Below are positions 26,153 through 36,245 of a stretch of DNA of 64,000 bases, one piece after another. The DNA comes from Calditrichia bacterium. Lineage in GTDB: Bacteria > Calditrichota > Calditrichia > RBG-13-44-9 > J075. Position 1 is the stretch's first letter; each line of letters opens with the position of its first letter. The stretch is taken from the NCBI GenBank assembly GCA_028284445.1, contig JANQRS010000050.1:215600-279599 (forward strand), read 5' to 3'. The position numbers and the translations under genes were made by a program. Under the pieces are notes generated by a model that was given only the letters and a program-made list of their open reading frames with translations, searched no databases and was not told where the DNA came from.

Positions 26153-28006
26153 ATGGCAAAAAGAAAACTGACTGACTTATTGAAGGAGCGGCTGCAAAAT
26201 CTTCCTACGCAGCCGGGTGTCTACCTGTACAAAAATGAGGCCGGCAAGGTGCTTTATGTCGGCAAGGCAAAGGTGCTGCGCAATCGCGTTCGCAGCTATT
26301 TTCAGGATTCCGCCAATCTTCATCCACGAACCCAGCGGCTTGTCAAACTGATCCATGATCTCGAAACGATCATCGTTGATTCCGAAGTGGAAGCGCTGAT
26401 CCTGGAAGCCAATCTCATAAAGGAGCATCGTCCCCGTTTTAACATCCTGCTGCGTGACGATAAATCATACCCTTATATTCGCATTACCAAAGAACCGTTT
26501 CCGCGGGTTTTTGTGACCCGAACAATTATCAAAGACGGTTCCAAATACCTCGGACCGTATACCGACGTAAAGCATCTGCGATACATTATGCGCACGGTTC
26601 ATAAGATTTTTCCAATTCGCACCTGCAAGTTTTTCCTGGATGACAAAACCATCGCAGCGCGCAAAGTGAAGCTCTGCCTGGAATATCACATCAAGCGCTG
26701 CGAAGGGCCCTGCGAGGGACTTGTTGATCAGGAATCTTATCAAAAGATGATCGGACAGGTGGCGCGCTTCCTGAAAGGCAAAACCCGTGATCTGCTTAGC
26801 GAATTGGAAAGTGATATGCATGAGAAGGCAGAAAAAATGCACTTCGAAGAAGCGGCGCGAATTCGCGACCAGATTCAACTGATCAGCGAATACGATTTTA
26901 TGCCAAGGAAAGTGTCGCTAACCGATGATGTGGATAAGGACGTTGTGGCGCTGGCTCATGAAGACGAAGATGCATGCACCGTTGTCTTCCAGATTCGTGA
27001 CGGCAAGGTGATTGGCCGGCAGCACTACTACCTCGATGGGGTGGAAGGGCAGGAGGAGCCGGAGATCTTGCGGGATTTTATCCATCAGTTCTACGTGAAC
27101 GCTGAATACTATCCGCCGCAAATTTTGCTGCCCTTCGATCTTGGTGATGATCAGGTGGTCACAGAAAAGTGGCTGAATCAGTCTGCGGAGAGCAAAGTGG
27201 AAATCAGCATTCCGCAAATAGGGGATAAGCGCAAGCTCGTGCAAATGTGTCAGAAGAATGCCCGTTTCTTGCTGGACGAACTGAAACTGCAGAAGCTCAA
27301 GCGCAAAGACCATGTGTCTTTCAATGTGCGTGAACTCCAGAAGCATCTAAATATGGAAAAACCGCCGATGCGCATTGAAGGATTTGATATCTCCAATATC
27401 CAGGGAACTGATGCGGTTGCTTCGATGGTTTGCTTTGTTAACGGGCGCCCGCGCAAAAGTGAATACCGAATTTTCAAGATTCGCTCCAGCCACACGCCGG
27501 ATGATTTTAGAATGATGAACGAAGCGGTGTATCGCCGCTATAAGCGCCGCCTGGCAGAAGAAGCAGAGTTGCCGGATCTTATCCTGATCGATGGTGGCAA
27601 GGGGCAGCTCAGCAGCGCCGTGCAGGCCCTGGCAGTTTTGGGGGTGGAGGGACAACTGCCGATTATTGGCCTGGCCAAGCGCCTGGAAGAGGTGTTTATC
27701 CCCGACAATAGCGACCCCATGAATATCCCCAAGCGCAGTTCCGGATTAAAGCTGCTGCAGCAGGTGCGCGATGAGGCCCATCGCTTTGCAGTCAGCCATT
27801 TCCGCAAGCAGCACAAAAAGACCCTTCTCAAATCCCCCCTCGATGACATCCCCGGCATCGGACCGGCTCGCAAGCAACATTTACTGAAAACCTTCGGATC
27901 TCTCGCCCGTATTCGCGAAGCCACTCTCGAAGAGCTAAAATTGCAGGGGAAGCTGCCGCTATCGGTTGCAGAGACTTTGCAAGAGGCGCTGGCAAAACTC
28001 GATTGA
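26153..28006 (+). CDS. uvrC: UvrABC system protein C (excinuclease subunit)
   Basis: A 617-residue nucleotide excision repair nuclease that makes both incisions around a UvrAB-marked lesion. The GIY-YIG domain is at ~15-95 (QPGVYLYKNEAGKVLYVGKA); a Cys-containing segment HIKRCEGPCEGL is at ~180; the UvrB-binding UVR motif is at ~205-240 (AEKMHFEEAARIRDQIQLI); the RNase H-like nuclease domain is at ~380-540 (IEGFDISNIQGTDAVASMV, LILIDGGKGQL); and the tandem HhH at ~570-617 (LDDIPGIGPARKQHLLKTFG). Length is normal for the family. It is the last gene of a close-packed run beginning with the M28 peptidase. Confidence 0.96.
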   Translation: MAKRKLTDLLKERLQNLPTQPGVYLYKNEAGKVLYVGKAKVLRNRVRSYFQDSANLHPRTQRLVKLIHDLETIIVDSEVEALILEANLIKEHRPRFNILLRDDKSYPYIRITKEPFPRVFVTRTIIKDGSKYLGPYTDVKHLRYIMRTVHKIFPIRTCKFFLDDKTIAARKVKLCLEYHIKRCEGPCEGLVDQESYQKMIGQVARFLKGKTRDLLSELESDMHEKAEKMHFEEAARIRDQIQLISEYDFMPRKVSLTDDVDKDVVALAHEDEDACTVVFQIRDGKVIGRQHYYLDGVEGQEEPEILRDFIHQFYVNAEYYPPQILLPFDLGDDQVVTEKWLNQSAESKVEISIPQIGDKRKLVQMCQKNARFLLDELKLQKLKRKDHVSFNVRELQKHLNMEKPPMRIEGFDISNIQGTDAVASMVCFVNGRPRKSEYRIFKIRSSHTPDDFRMMNEAVYRRYKRRLAEEAELPDLILIDGGKGQLSSAVQALAVLGVEGQLPIIGLAKRLEEVFIPDNSDPMNIPKRSSGLKLLQQVRDEAHRFAVSHFRKQHKKTLLKSPLDDIPGIGPARKQHLLKTFGSLARIREATLEELKLQGKLPLSVAETLQEALAKLD

Positions 28007-28111
28007 TGTTTGACACTTGATGTCTGAAACTGCACATTGTGTGCCAAGCTGGAAGATGCAAAATCCAACCCTTGTTGTCTTAAGGCAATATCAAGACTAA
28101 GCTGGTTTTGC

Positions 28112-28141
28112 TTGAAATTGGAATTTTCGTAATCGTATATT
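28112..28141 (+). promoter_or_regulatory. Candidate promoter of the RpiR-family regulator gene
   Basis: TTGAAA at 28112-28117, an 18-base spacer and TATATT at 28136-28141, 74 bases before the start codon. The box overlaps an imperfect GAAA...TTTC dyad (28114-28128), so autoregulation is possible. Matched by eye. Confidence 0.4.
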
Positions 28142-28215
28142 ATGCCTTCGTTTGCATTGTTTGATCGGCTGTTATAGTTTATGGAAATTCAAAATCAAGT
28201 CTTACCGGAGGCTTC

Positions 28216-29079
28216 TTGGAAGATCATCTCAGTATTCTGAAGGAACGGGTAAAAGCGCGGATTTTTGATATGACGCCGTCTCAAAAAGTCATTGCCGATT
28301 ACATCCTGAAAAACCCGCAGAAATTTGCACTGAGTTCAATTCGTCAATTGGAAGAAGAGCTGAACACCAGTAAATCAACCATCGTGCGACTGGCGCAAAT
28401 GCTTGGTTATCAGGGGTTTCAGGAACTGAAAAAAGATTTCTTGAACCCGATTCGGCAAAGTCTTGAGCCGATGAATCGCTATAAAAGCTTTCTCCTTGAA
28501 AAAAGCGAAACGCAAAACAATATGCTGGAAAATGTCGGTCAACTGGCGATTTCCAATATTGAAAAGACCATTAATCTCGTGGAGCAGGAACAGTTTAAGA
28601 AGGCGATTGATCTCCTGGAAAATGCCACGTATGTCTACACTATGGGGCTCGGCATTTCTTCCTACCTTGCCGATCTTGCCGCTTATCTCCTTACGCGTGT
28701 TTCCCTCAAAACATATGCCTTGCCGCCCGTTGGACTCAGCTTCGCAGAACAAATTATTAACCTTGAAGCAGGTGATGTTATTCTGACATTTCTCTTTCCA
28801 CCTTATTCGACTGAAACCATTGAAGGCGCGCGATTTGCCCAAGAAAGAGGTATCGAAGTAATTGGGATAACCGACTCGGTTACCAGTGAAATTGTGCCTT
28901 ACAGTGAAGCAGTTCTCGCCGTGCCGGTAGAAAGCGCCATCTGGGCAAATTCTGTTGTCTCTCCACTGGTTCTCGTCTATGCTTTATGCTCTCATATCGG
29001 CCTAAGCCGCAAGCCTGAAACCCTTAAGACCATCGAAACAATCGAATCTCTCCGAAAGAGTCAGCAAAAGAAGAGATAA
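28216..29079 (+). CDS. MurR/RpiR-family transcriptional regulator
   Basis: A 287-residue regulator starting at TTG, chosen because a GGAGG RBS (28207-28211) sits 4 bases upstream. The N-terminal HTH_6 domain (~1-77) has MTPSQKVIADYILKNP, then LEEELNTSKSTIVRLAQMLG with the recognition helix, then YQGFQELKKDF. The SIS sugar-phosphate isomerase-like domain (~115-260) has VYTMGLGISSYLADLAAYLL and GDVILTFLFPPYSTETIEGA. Such regulators sense phosphorylated sugars or amino sugars and bind short inverted repeats. A promoter overlapped by matching inverted repeats lies just downstream, ahead of the M20 peptidase gene. Confidence 0.88.
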   Translation: MEDHLSILKERVKARIFDMTPSQKVIADYILKNPQKFALSSIRQLEEELNTSKSTIVRLAQMLGYQGFQELKKDFLNPIRQSLEPMNRYKSFLLEKSETQNNMLENVGQLAISNIEKTINLVEQEQFKKAIDLLENATYVYTMGLGISSYLADLAAYLLTRVSLKTYALPPVGLSFAEQIINLEAGDVILTFLFPPYSTETIEGARFAQERGIEVIGITDSVTSEIVPYSEAVLAVPVESAIWANSVVSPLVLVYALCSHIGLSRKPETLKTIETIESLRKSQQKKR

Positions 29080-29087
29080 TTTTTTTC

Positions 29088-29116
29088 TTGACAAATTATG
29101 TCTGGAAATTTATGTT
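29088..29116 (+). promoter_or_regulatory. Strong sigma-70-type promoter for the M20/TonB-receptor gene set
   Basis: TTGACA at 29088-29093, a 17-base spacer and TATGTT at 29111-29116, starting 9 bases after the regulator gene's stop. It would drive the genes from 29309 onward with a leader of about 190 bases. It overlaps the operator-like repeats at 29113-29139. Confidence 0.6.
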
Positions 29117-29139
29117 TCACCATGAAACATTTGTTTCAT
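29113..29139 (+). promoter_or_regulatory. Overlapping inverted repeats, probable RpiR-type operator
   Basis: Two nested dyads share a TGAAAC word: TGTTTCA-CCA-TGAAACA (29113-29119 / 29123-29129) and ATGAAAC-ATTT-GTTTCAT (29122-29128 / 29133-29139). A further CAAATGTTTC lies at ~29157-29166. GAAA/TTTC-type dyads are the usual targets of RpiR-family regulators. The first dyad covers the -10 box, so binding would repress. Confidence 0.6.
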
Positions 29140-29308
29140 TATTCTTTTTTGAAGAACAAATGTTTCTTTTGTGCCAAGATATAACCGCTGCATCCGGCGA
29201 TTAACAAAGGTCGCGGGCTGTCGTTTTAAGTAAGCCGTGCCTGCAGTTGTCTTTTTCCGAAACGCACAGTTAACAGAGGTCAATTTCTAAGGAAGGTCGT
29301 ATATCCCA

Positions 29309-30439
29309 ATGATAGAAGAAGCAAGGCTGCTGAATCGTTTCCTGGAAGTAACCGCCATACCCGGCGTTTCTCGCCAAGAGCGCCAAATAATCGATTTTCT
29401 GAAAGACTTCCTCCATGGGATTGGATTTGACTTCCAGGAAGACGATGCCGGAGCTCGCTTCCATGGTGATGCCGGAAACCTCATTTGCAAAGTTCCGGCT
29501 TCTGACGGCGCCACGAGTCGCGACACTTTTCTGCTGGCTGCTCATGTCGATACCATTCTTCCCAGCTGCACTCGCCCGATCGTTGAGGATGGCATCATAA
29601 AGAGTTCCGATGAGCGAATCCTCGGCGCTGACGATCGGGTTGGTGTTGCAATATTGATGGAGATTTTGAGCCTTATTTCGCAAAGAAAAATTGCCTGCCC
29701 AAACCTGGAGGTGGTCTTCCTTGTTGGCGAAGAGATCGGATTGCAAGGTTCCAAGCATCTGAATTATTCTCTAATCTCAGCCAAAAATGGATTTAATCTC
29801 GATTGCTCGGCGCCAGTAGGACAGGTGGTTGTGAAGTCGCCGGGCGTCGTGGATCTTCGGATTGAGTTCGTGGGAAAACCGGCTCATTCTGCGGCCGCTG
29901 CGCAGAAGGGAATTAATGCGATTATCATGGCTTCAAAGGCGCTAGGCGGACTCAAAAAATCCGAGCTGAGCGAAGATCTTGTTTTTAATATCGGAATAAT
30001 TAATGGTGGAGAGGCAGTTAATATCATTCCTGCTCGGGTCGTTGTTGACGGGGAAATTCGCGCCTTTGATGAGCGCATTATTCAAGAACAGATGGATCTT
30101 ATTCACAGTTGCGTGACACCTGTTGTGAAGGGAGTGGGAGGGAGTTACTCTGTCACCTCGTCCGAACGCTACCCGTCCTTTAGCTTGAAAGATGAAAACA
30201 GATTACTGCTTTTGCTGGAAACCGCCTATGCGCATGCCAACGTAGAATTTGACCCTATCCATTATATGGCCGGAAGCGATGCTAATATTTTTAATAGCCA
30301 TGGCATCAATACCGTAAACATCGGTCTTGGATATGTAAACAACCATTCCCGTGACGAATACATTGCTGTTACTGATCTGGTGAAAGGAGCGGAGATCGCC
30401 GCTGGACTTGTCAAAGTCGCCTCCACTCTTGAGTGCTAG
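29309..30439 (+). CDS. M20-family peptidase (PepT-like)
   Basis: A 376-residue cytoplasmic zinc peptidase. Metal and catalytic motifs are AAHVDT (His79, Asp81), GADDRVG (Asp108), VGEEIGLQGS (Glu141/142), a FNLDCSAPVG segment and a C-terminal NNHSRDEYIA His near 350. A dimerisation domain follows (~185-290, EFVGKPAHSAAAAQKGINAI). It is closest to tripeptidase T and YqjE-like M20 enzymes, which hydrolyse short peptides. It is the first gene after the RpiR-operator promoter and 37 bases before the TonB-dependent receptor gene, which suggests it finishes imported peptides. Confidence 0.87.
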   Translation: MIEEARLLNRFLEVTAIPGVSRQERQIIDFLKDFLHGIGFDFQEDDAGARFHGDAGNLICKVPASDGATSRDTFLLAAHVDTILPSCTRPIVEDGIIKSSDERILGADDRVGVAILMEILSLISQRKIACPNLEVVFLVGEEIGLQGSKHLNYSLISAKNGFNLDCSAPVGQVVVKSPGVVDLRIEFVGKPAHSAAAAQKGINAIIMASKALGGLKKSELSEDLVFNIGIINGGEAVNIIPARVVVDGEIRAFDERIIQEQMDLIHSCVTPVVKGVGGSYSVTSSERYPSFSLKDENRLLLLLETAYAHANVEFDPIHYMAGSDANIFNSHGINTVNIGLGYVNNHSRDEYIAVTDLVKGAEIAAGLVKVASTLEC

Positions 30440-30476
30440 ATAATGCTTCCATTGTGATTACCAACGAGGAGAAATT

Positions 30477-33167
30477 ATGATGTGCGCTTCGTTTCGCTCT
30501 GTCTTCTCTTTAGTTCTGCTGTTAACGTTTACCGGCTGGGCTGGTACCACCGGCAAGATTTCCGGCGTCATAAAGTCTGCAGAAACCGGTGAACCGCTGG
30601 TTGGTGTAAATATCGTCTTGGAAGGTACCACACTGGGAACATCCAGCGATGCTGATGGCTACTATTTCATCCTGAATATCCCGCCCGGTGAATATACCGT
30701 CGCAGCCTACTTCCTTGGGTATGCCGCCAAAATCCAGCAGGAGGTAAAGGTATCCGCAGATCAGACAACCACCCTGCATTTTTCTATGGTAGCGCAAGCT
30801 GTTGAGGGCGAAACTGTCGTAGTGACAGCTGAACGTCCCCTTATACAAAAGGATCAAACGGCCAGGACTGCTGTCGTGGATGCTGAAACCATCTCGGAAA
30901 TGCCGGTTGATGATTTTCAGGATGTCTTGACAACTCAAGCGGGTTTTACGACAGACGACGATGGCGAAATTCATGTTCGCGGTGGCCGCTCCGGTGAAGT
31001 CGCTTATCTTATCGATGGGGTTTATGTGCGCGATCCCTATTCCGGTGGATTCGGCAGCCAACTGGATCGATATAGCATTGAAGAGTTGCAGGTCTTAACC
31101 GGCAGCTATAATGCGGAATATGGTCAGGCATTATCCGGCGTCATCAATATCGTAACGAAAGAAGGGGGGCAGGATTACCGCGGCCGGCTCGAATATCAGT
31201 CAGCCCGTTTGAATGAATCTCCATATCGACGGACAGACTGGATTTTGGAAACGGACGCCGCCGATGGGCTGTCGCAAGCGGAGGTATTGGAATTTCGCGA
31301 CAGTCAGAGAGATAGCCTCAATCAGTCGCTTTACCAATTACCCGATTACGACCAGGAAGGTACACCGGAGTTTATGACGTTTACCGGCTCGCTGGTCGGC
31401 AATTTCAGTGGGCCCGTACCACGCTTTAAGAATCTGACCTTCTTTCTGTCCGGAAATCTGAATAATGCGCCCGGATATCTGCCATGGGGCTATAATAAGA
31501 GCGGGGAGTTCAACGGTAAATTAACCTATACACATAACCAGTTGAAACTTAACTTTTTTGTGCAACGCAACCAGCGTGACTGGAAACCATATAGCCATCG
31601 CTGGAAGTATAATCCTGATGGATACGAAAACCGCGAAAGCCGGGTCGCACGTGAAGGGCTTATTCTCACTCACACGCTGACGCCTTCCACATATTACGAG
31701 GCGCGCTTCTCGCGCTTTAATCGACGGTTTGATCGCTTTTTGCCAGGTAAGTCTGCCACATTTGAGTTCGACGAGGCGACAGGCGCATTCGAATTTGTGG
31801 AATCATTATCGAATTTTGAGCGTCCGGTTCAGGACAACGTTAGTGGCTTTTGGCTGCGTGGAGACAACGGTACGATCGATGACCGGGATGTTGAGACCTA
31901 TACTGCCAGAATTGACGTGACCAGCCAGGTTTCCCGCCATCACCTCATCAAGTTTGGCGGTGAATTTATCAGGCATACGATCAGCCGTGAGACATTTATT
32001 CAGCCCTGGCCGGGGGAAAATCATCGCTACGAAAACTTTACCCGCCGACCTGTCGAGTTTTCCCTTTACGCACAGGACAAGCTGGAGCACGATCGATTTA
32101 TCCTCAATTTGGGTATGCGCTTCGATTATAGCGATCCCCGTCATACCATGTGGCCGCAGTTGGATGAACCCGGACAGATTGTTGATGACGTCTGGGTGCC
32201 TTCGGAAGAAGTTCCGGTAGATCCGAAGATACAAATTAGTCCGCGATTGGGGCTAGGGCTGCCAATTACGGCCAATACCTACTTCTACGGCTCTTACGGA
32301 CATTTCTTTCAAATCCCTAGCTATCTGGAAATGTTTGGTCCGCACCGAGTAAATGAAGATCAGCCATTGATTGGCAATCCGGCTATCGAACCGCAGAAAA
32401 CGGTGGCTTTCGAAGCCGGTATTCGCCAGGTTTTCTACACCGATTATGTCCTCGACGTCAATCTCTTCTTTAAGGATATTACCAATTTGGCCGGCAGCAC
32501 CTATTATGGTGTTTTCCCTTTCGAATATACTCTCTATGACAATTCCGATTATGCCAGCGTTAATGGAATTGATGTTAGCATAACGAAACGCCTCAATAGA
32601 TTCTTCGGCGGGGGTCTCAATTATACCTATTCCGTTGCCAAGGGGAATGAATCGGATCCCCGGGAAGGGTTCAATGATTATCGCCGCGCCAATTTTCCGC
32701 TGAGGCCGAAGCGCATCTTCTATCTGGATTTTGATCGCCGGCATGATGCTGCCCTTACCATGAATTTCTCTTTTCCGCGTTCGCGCAATGCCGGGTTCTT
32801 AAAGAGCCTGATCGGCGATTCTCAAGTCAATATCCTCTTCGAGGCAGTATCGGGATTGCCGTACACCCCCAGTGCAGATGACGCCGGAGAAGGACTTCTG
32901 GTCGAAAAGAATACTGCCCGTCAGCAACCTACACTGGATCTTGATCTCAAACTCCTGAAGACCTTCCGGATGCAGAATTTTAAGCTCAAAGGATTTGTAA
33001 CAGTCCGTAACCTCCTGGATCGTCGCAATCCGCTCAATGTCTGGAGCCGCACGGGGCAGTCATGGGATGCCGGGCCTTTCAGTACCCGCCCAATCGACCG
33101 CCAGTATAATCCGACAAATGTCACCGAGCCGCGGCGTGTCATCGGCGGTTTCAGGATTGAATTCTAA
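30477..33167 (+). CDS. TonB-dependent receptor with carboxypeptidase-regulatory-like N-terminal domain
   Basis: An 896-residue outer-membrane receptor. After the signal peptide (to ~23), a carboxypeptidase D regulatory-like beta domain spans ~27-110 (ISGVIKSAETGEPLVGVNIV, DGYYFILNIPPGEYTV). The plug domain is at ~120-235 (VVVTAERPLIQKDQTA, IHVRGGRSGEVAYLIDGVYV, LSGVINIVTKEGG). The rest is the 22-strand-type barrel, ending DRQYNPTNVTEPRRVIGGFRIEF. An RBS (ACGAGGAG) precedes the ATG. It would import a substrate too large for porins using TonB energy. No SusD homologue is adjacent; a large T9SS client follows without a gap instead. Confidence 0.9.
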   Translation: MMCASFRSVFSLVLLLTFTGWAGTTGKISGVIKSAETGEPLVGVNIVLEGTTLGTSSDADGYYFILNIPPGEYTVAAYFLGYAAKIQQEVKVSADQTTTLHFSMVAQAVEGETVVVTAERPLIQKDQTARTAVVDAETISEMPVDDFQDVLTTQAGFTTDDDGEIHVRGGRSGEVAYLIDGVYVRDPYSGGFGSQLDRYSIEELQVLTGSYNAEYGQALSGVINIVTKEGGQDYRGRLEYQSARLNESPYRRTDWILETDAADGLSQAEVLEFRDSQRDSLNQSLYQLPDYDQEGTPEFMTFTGSLVGNFSGPVPRFKNLTFFLSGNLNNAPGYLPWGYNKSGEFNGKLTYTHNQLKLNFFVQRNQRDWKPYSHRWKYNPDGYENRESRVAREGLILTHTLTPSTYYEARFSRFNRRFDRFLPGKSATFEFDEATGAFEFVESLSNFERPVQDNVSGFWLRGDNGTIDDRDVETYTARIDVTSQVSRHHLIKFGGEFIRHTISRETFIQPWPGENHRYENFTRRPVEFSLYAQDKLEHDRFILNLGMRFDYSDPRHTMWPQLDEPGQIVDDVWVPSEEVPVDPKIQISPRLGLGLPITANTYFYGSYGHFFQIPSYLEMFGPHRVNEDQPLIGNPAIEPQKTVAFEAGIRQVFYTDYVLDVNLFFKDITNLAGSTYYGVFPFEYTLYDNSDYASVNGIDVSITKRLNRFFGGGLNYTYSVAKGNESDPREGFNDYRRANFPLRPKRIFYLDFDRRHDAALTMNFSFPRSRNAGFLKSLIGDSQVNILFEAVSGLPYTPSADDAGEGLLVEKNTARQQPTLDLDLKLLKTFRMQNFKLKGFVTVRNLLDRRNPLNVWSRTGQSWDAGPFSTRPIDRQYNPTNVTEPRRVIGGFRIEF

Positions 33168-33227
33168 GTGAAGAGCAGGCTGCCAATTAAAATCAACCCA
33201 TCTACCGTCGTTAGCGGGGAAATCGCT

Positions 33228-36200
33228 ATGCAGACAGTCAAAAAAGCTATTGTTCTGATTCTTCTCATCCAAAGTCTTCTGATGTTAAATACACTTGTGG
33301 CCCAGGATTCGGAAGATGGAAAAGGAATAGAGTTAAAGAAAACCAGCGGCCGAATAGATGACGGTTATGGACGCTTAAACAAGGGTGAACTGATCAATAT
33401 AATTGGCAACTATGGAACAATTTCAGATTCTTACCTGCAAAATGTGATTTACAATTTTACCTGGCCGAAAAGTCGTGGGGCAGAAACATCCGATGCCGGC
33501 TCTGAGGATGCAACGGATGATTTTTCTATCATGTTTGCAACATCATCCGTGAAGAATGTGCAGGGTAGTGGTATTGTGATCGACGGGCATACCAACTTTG
33601 ATAGCGAAGATTGGCGTGGTGTAGATGGAGCCTCCGGGCACTATCACTGTGCACTCGACGAGCAGCGTGATTACCTACTGGCTCCGGATGGCACGCCGAT
33701 GCTGGCGACCAGCGATCTTCCTGAAACCTGGCCGGCTGGATGGATGGACGATGATGATCAATGGCCGGGGATCTGGCATCCCGGCCCCAGCGGTTCCTAT
33801 AACAGTCTGAGCCCGGAAGATAAGGCCATGGTGGATTCACTGGCCGGCTGGTATGATCCCATCTATGATGTCTGGCGCTTTTGGCCGGGGAAGTTTCGAA
33901 TTGACCTCCAAACCGGTGAAAGGGTTCCCGGGGAATTTGCCGCAGACCGCCATGTATGGTGCATCATGGATGATGAGGATAATTTGCAAGGCCCGAGAGC
34001 CGGCATCGTCGTGGAAATGGAAGCATTGTCCTATGGCCGTCCTTACGCGGAAGATTTTCACTTCTATAACTTTACGATTCGGAATATCAGCTCAAGCCAA
34101 CTTGATAGCTGTTACTGGGGATATTACATAGATCCCAAATTTGGCGATACTCGCGAAGAAGAGCTGTATGCCTACAATATGGGAATTAATCCGAATGATA
34201 AACTAAATGCATTTATACAGTATGATCCTACCGGGCAAACAATACCTGATCGCTGGCGCGAAATTGGTGTTATCGGTCTGGGCGTTTTGGAATCGCCCAA
34301 AGATGTAGGCGTTACTGTAGCACACTTTAATCCCGATGGTGGTGCCCAGCCGGTCAATGACTGGGAGTTGTGGGCGCTTATTACGGGAAATCCTGCTGAT
34401 CCACGAGCCCCTCAACCGATAAGTGAATATTTCCATGGTCCGGATCCCCTGGTAGATGATTTTTCCCTGAGTTGGGGAGCGCCTGCTGATTATGGATTTA
34501 TGTTGTTTAGCGGCCCCTTTTCGCTGGCGCCGGGAGAAAAAGTGAAAGCGACCCTGGTTGTTAGCGCCGGATCCGATCAGGTTGAATTAATGGCGGATAG
34601 AAGTGAATTGGAAACCGGTGATTTCGCCAATAATCTTCTGACGGCTTATGACATGTACCTCAAGTCTTTCCAGGGACCGGCCGGCCCACCAGCCCCGAAC
34701 CTCTACGGCGTTCCCGGCGACCAAAAAGTTACTCTTTACTGGGATGACATTCCCGAGGTCAAACCGGATCCATTTACCGGTGAATTGGATTTCGAAGGTT
34801 ATAAGATTTATCGAAGCGTAGATGCCGGGGCGACCTGGGGAACAGCGATAACAGATGGCTTGGGTCAGGTTGTTGGCTATCGCCCACTGGCGCAGTTCGA
34901 TACAAATAACAACGTTTCCGGCTTTGATCCGGTAAACGTCAATAACTTTCTGGGAAGCAATACCGGCATACGCCATGTGTTTGTTGACAGCACAGTGTCG
35001 AACGGAATCGAATACACTTATTCGATTACGGCCTATGATCGTGGAGACCCGGCTTTCCCAATTGCCTCATTTGAGTCATCCCGCGGCACCAGTGATATCG
35101 AAAGCAATGTGATTCGCGTGACCCCACGCTCCGACCCCATCGGTATGCAGGACCCCCAGATTGCAATTCAGACACAGGCACAGGGGAACGGTGTATTGGC
35201 CGTTGAAATCATAGCCCCGCCCACAGAGGCTCGTACTTATCAAGTCACATTCACTGAAAGTCCGGCTCAGGAATTCCGGGTCGAACGTGAAGGTATTGTG
35301 CTCGGAATATTCGACCTGAATAGCGATGAGGACCGACCGCTGGTTGAAGGGCTCCGTTTTAGATTGAATGGTGATACTTCCTTCGGCGGTATCAAGGGAG
35401 TTGTGGATGAGCAAAACCGGAGTGTGTTCGGCGCCGCTAATCCGGATACCACTGGCAACTGGTTCGTCGAAACGGCTGAACTTGTAAATGGGACAACTGC
35501 ACCTGCGGAGGACCAGTTTCTCTCCTTCGAGATTCGCTTTACTTCCGATAGCTCCTGGGCCTCAAAAACCGGACCGGATCCGCAACTGGCCGACTTGAAG
35601 GTACCCTTTTCTGTTTGGAACATCAGTGCTGATCCGCCGGTTCAGACAAATGCTCTTGTATCCGGCAATGATCTGAAATTTGATTATGGTGATCAGATTT
35701 ATATCGGCACCAAACCTTATACAGCTCAATCGGCCGGAGATGCCATCACTGATGATTGGCGTACGGATTTCCCATATCGACTGATATTGAGATCTACACC
35801 AGCTAATAGTAGCTCGGTTCTGCCTTTGGAAGGACAAACCATCCGGGTAACAACAAATCGTGGGTTTAGCACAACCGATCAATTCAAGGTCACAGTACAA
35901 CCAGCTGAAGCTCAAATCAGCAGCAGTGAATTCCAAAACCTGCTGGACGAAATACGAGTTGTGCCGAATCCTTACGTCGTGAACGCTTTCTGGGAAACTC
36001 AACAGAATGAGCGCCGGTTACGGTTCATGTTCCTCCCGGGGGAGTGTACCGTTTCCATTTATACAATCTCCGGAGAGTTGGTGACGCGCCTGGAGCATAC
36101 GAATGGTACCGGCGATATGGACTGGAACCTGCTTAGCAGTTCCGGACAGGAAATAGCCTATGGACTGTACATCTATGTCATTGAAGCGCAAGACACTGGC

Positions 36201-36245
36201 GGAAAAACATATGCGCATACCGGGAAGTTTGTGGTCATCAAATAA
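33228..36245 (+). CDS. Large T9SS-secreted protein with FN3-like domain, TonB-receptor partner
   Basis: A 1005-residue protein. I start it at ATG 33228 because a signal peptide (MQTVKKAIVLILLIQSLLML) begins there and GGGGAAA lies at ~33216; the same frame opens at GTG 33168, directly after the receptor stop. The first ~500 residues are not a family I can name: aromatic-rich beta structure with YNFTWPKSRG, WPGIWHPGPSG and YGYYIDPKFGDT-like segments. Residues ~500-640 resemble a fibronectin III domain (APNLYGVPGDQKVTLYWDDI, YKIYRSVDAGATW). The C-terminus is a T9SS sorting domain of the VVPNPYVV type (ISGELVTRLEHT ... YGLYIYVIEA ... GKFVVIK). TonB receptor, this protein and PorV in a row suggest one surface system. 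Substrate unknown. Confidence 0.75.
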   Translation: MQTVKKAIVLILLIQSLLMLNTLVAQDSEDGKGIELKKTSGRIDDGYGRLNKGELINIIGNYGTISDSYLQNVIYNFTWPKSRGAETSDAGSEDATDDFSIMFATSSVKNVQGSGIVIDGHTNFDSEDWRGVDGASGHYHCALDEQRDYLLAPDGTPMLATSDLPETWPAGWMDDDDQWPGIWHPGPSGSYNSLSPEDKAMVDSLAGWYDPIYDVWRFWPGKFRIDLQTGERVPGEFAADRHVWCIMDDEDNLQGPRAGIVVEMEALSYGRPYAEDFHFYNFTIRNISSSQLDSCYWGYYIDPKFGDTREEELYAYNMGINPNDKLNAFIQYDPTGQTIPDRWREIGVIGLGVLESPKDVGVTVAHFNPDGGAQPVNDWELWALITGNPADPRAPQPISEYFHGPDPLVDDFSLSWGAPADYGFMLFSGPFSLAPGEKVKATLVVSAGSDQVELMADRSELETGDFANNLLTAYDMYLKSFQGPAGPPAPNLYGVPGDQKVTLYWDDIPEVKPDPFTGELDFEGYKIYRSVDAGATWGTAITDGLGQVVGYRPLAQFDTNNNVSGFDPVNVNNFLGSNTGIRHVFVDSTVSNGIEYTYSITAYDRGDPAFPIASFESSRGTSDIESNVIRVTPRSDPIGMQDPQIAIQTQAQGNGVLAVEIIAPPTEARTYQVTFTESPAQEFRVEREGIVLGIFDLNSDEDRPLVEGLRFRLNGDTSFGGIKGVVDEQNRSVFGAANPDTTGNWFVETAELVNGTTAPAEDQFLSFEIRFTSDSSWASKTGPDPQLADLKVPFSVWNISADPPVQTNALVSGNDLKFDYGDQIYIGTKPYTAQSAGDAITDDWRTDFPYRLILRSTPANSSSVLPLEGQTIRVTTNRGFSTTDQFKVTVQPAEAQISSSEFQNLLDEIRVVPNPYVVNAFWETQQNERRLRFMFLPGECTVSIYTISGELVTRLEHTNGTGDMDWNLLSSSGQEIAYGLYIYVIEAQDTGGKTYAHTGKFVVIK

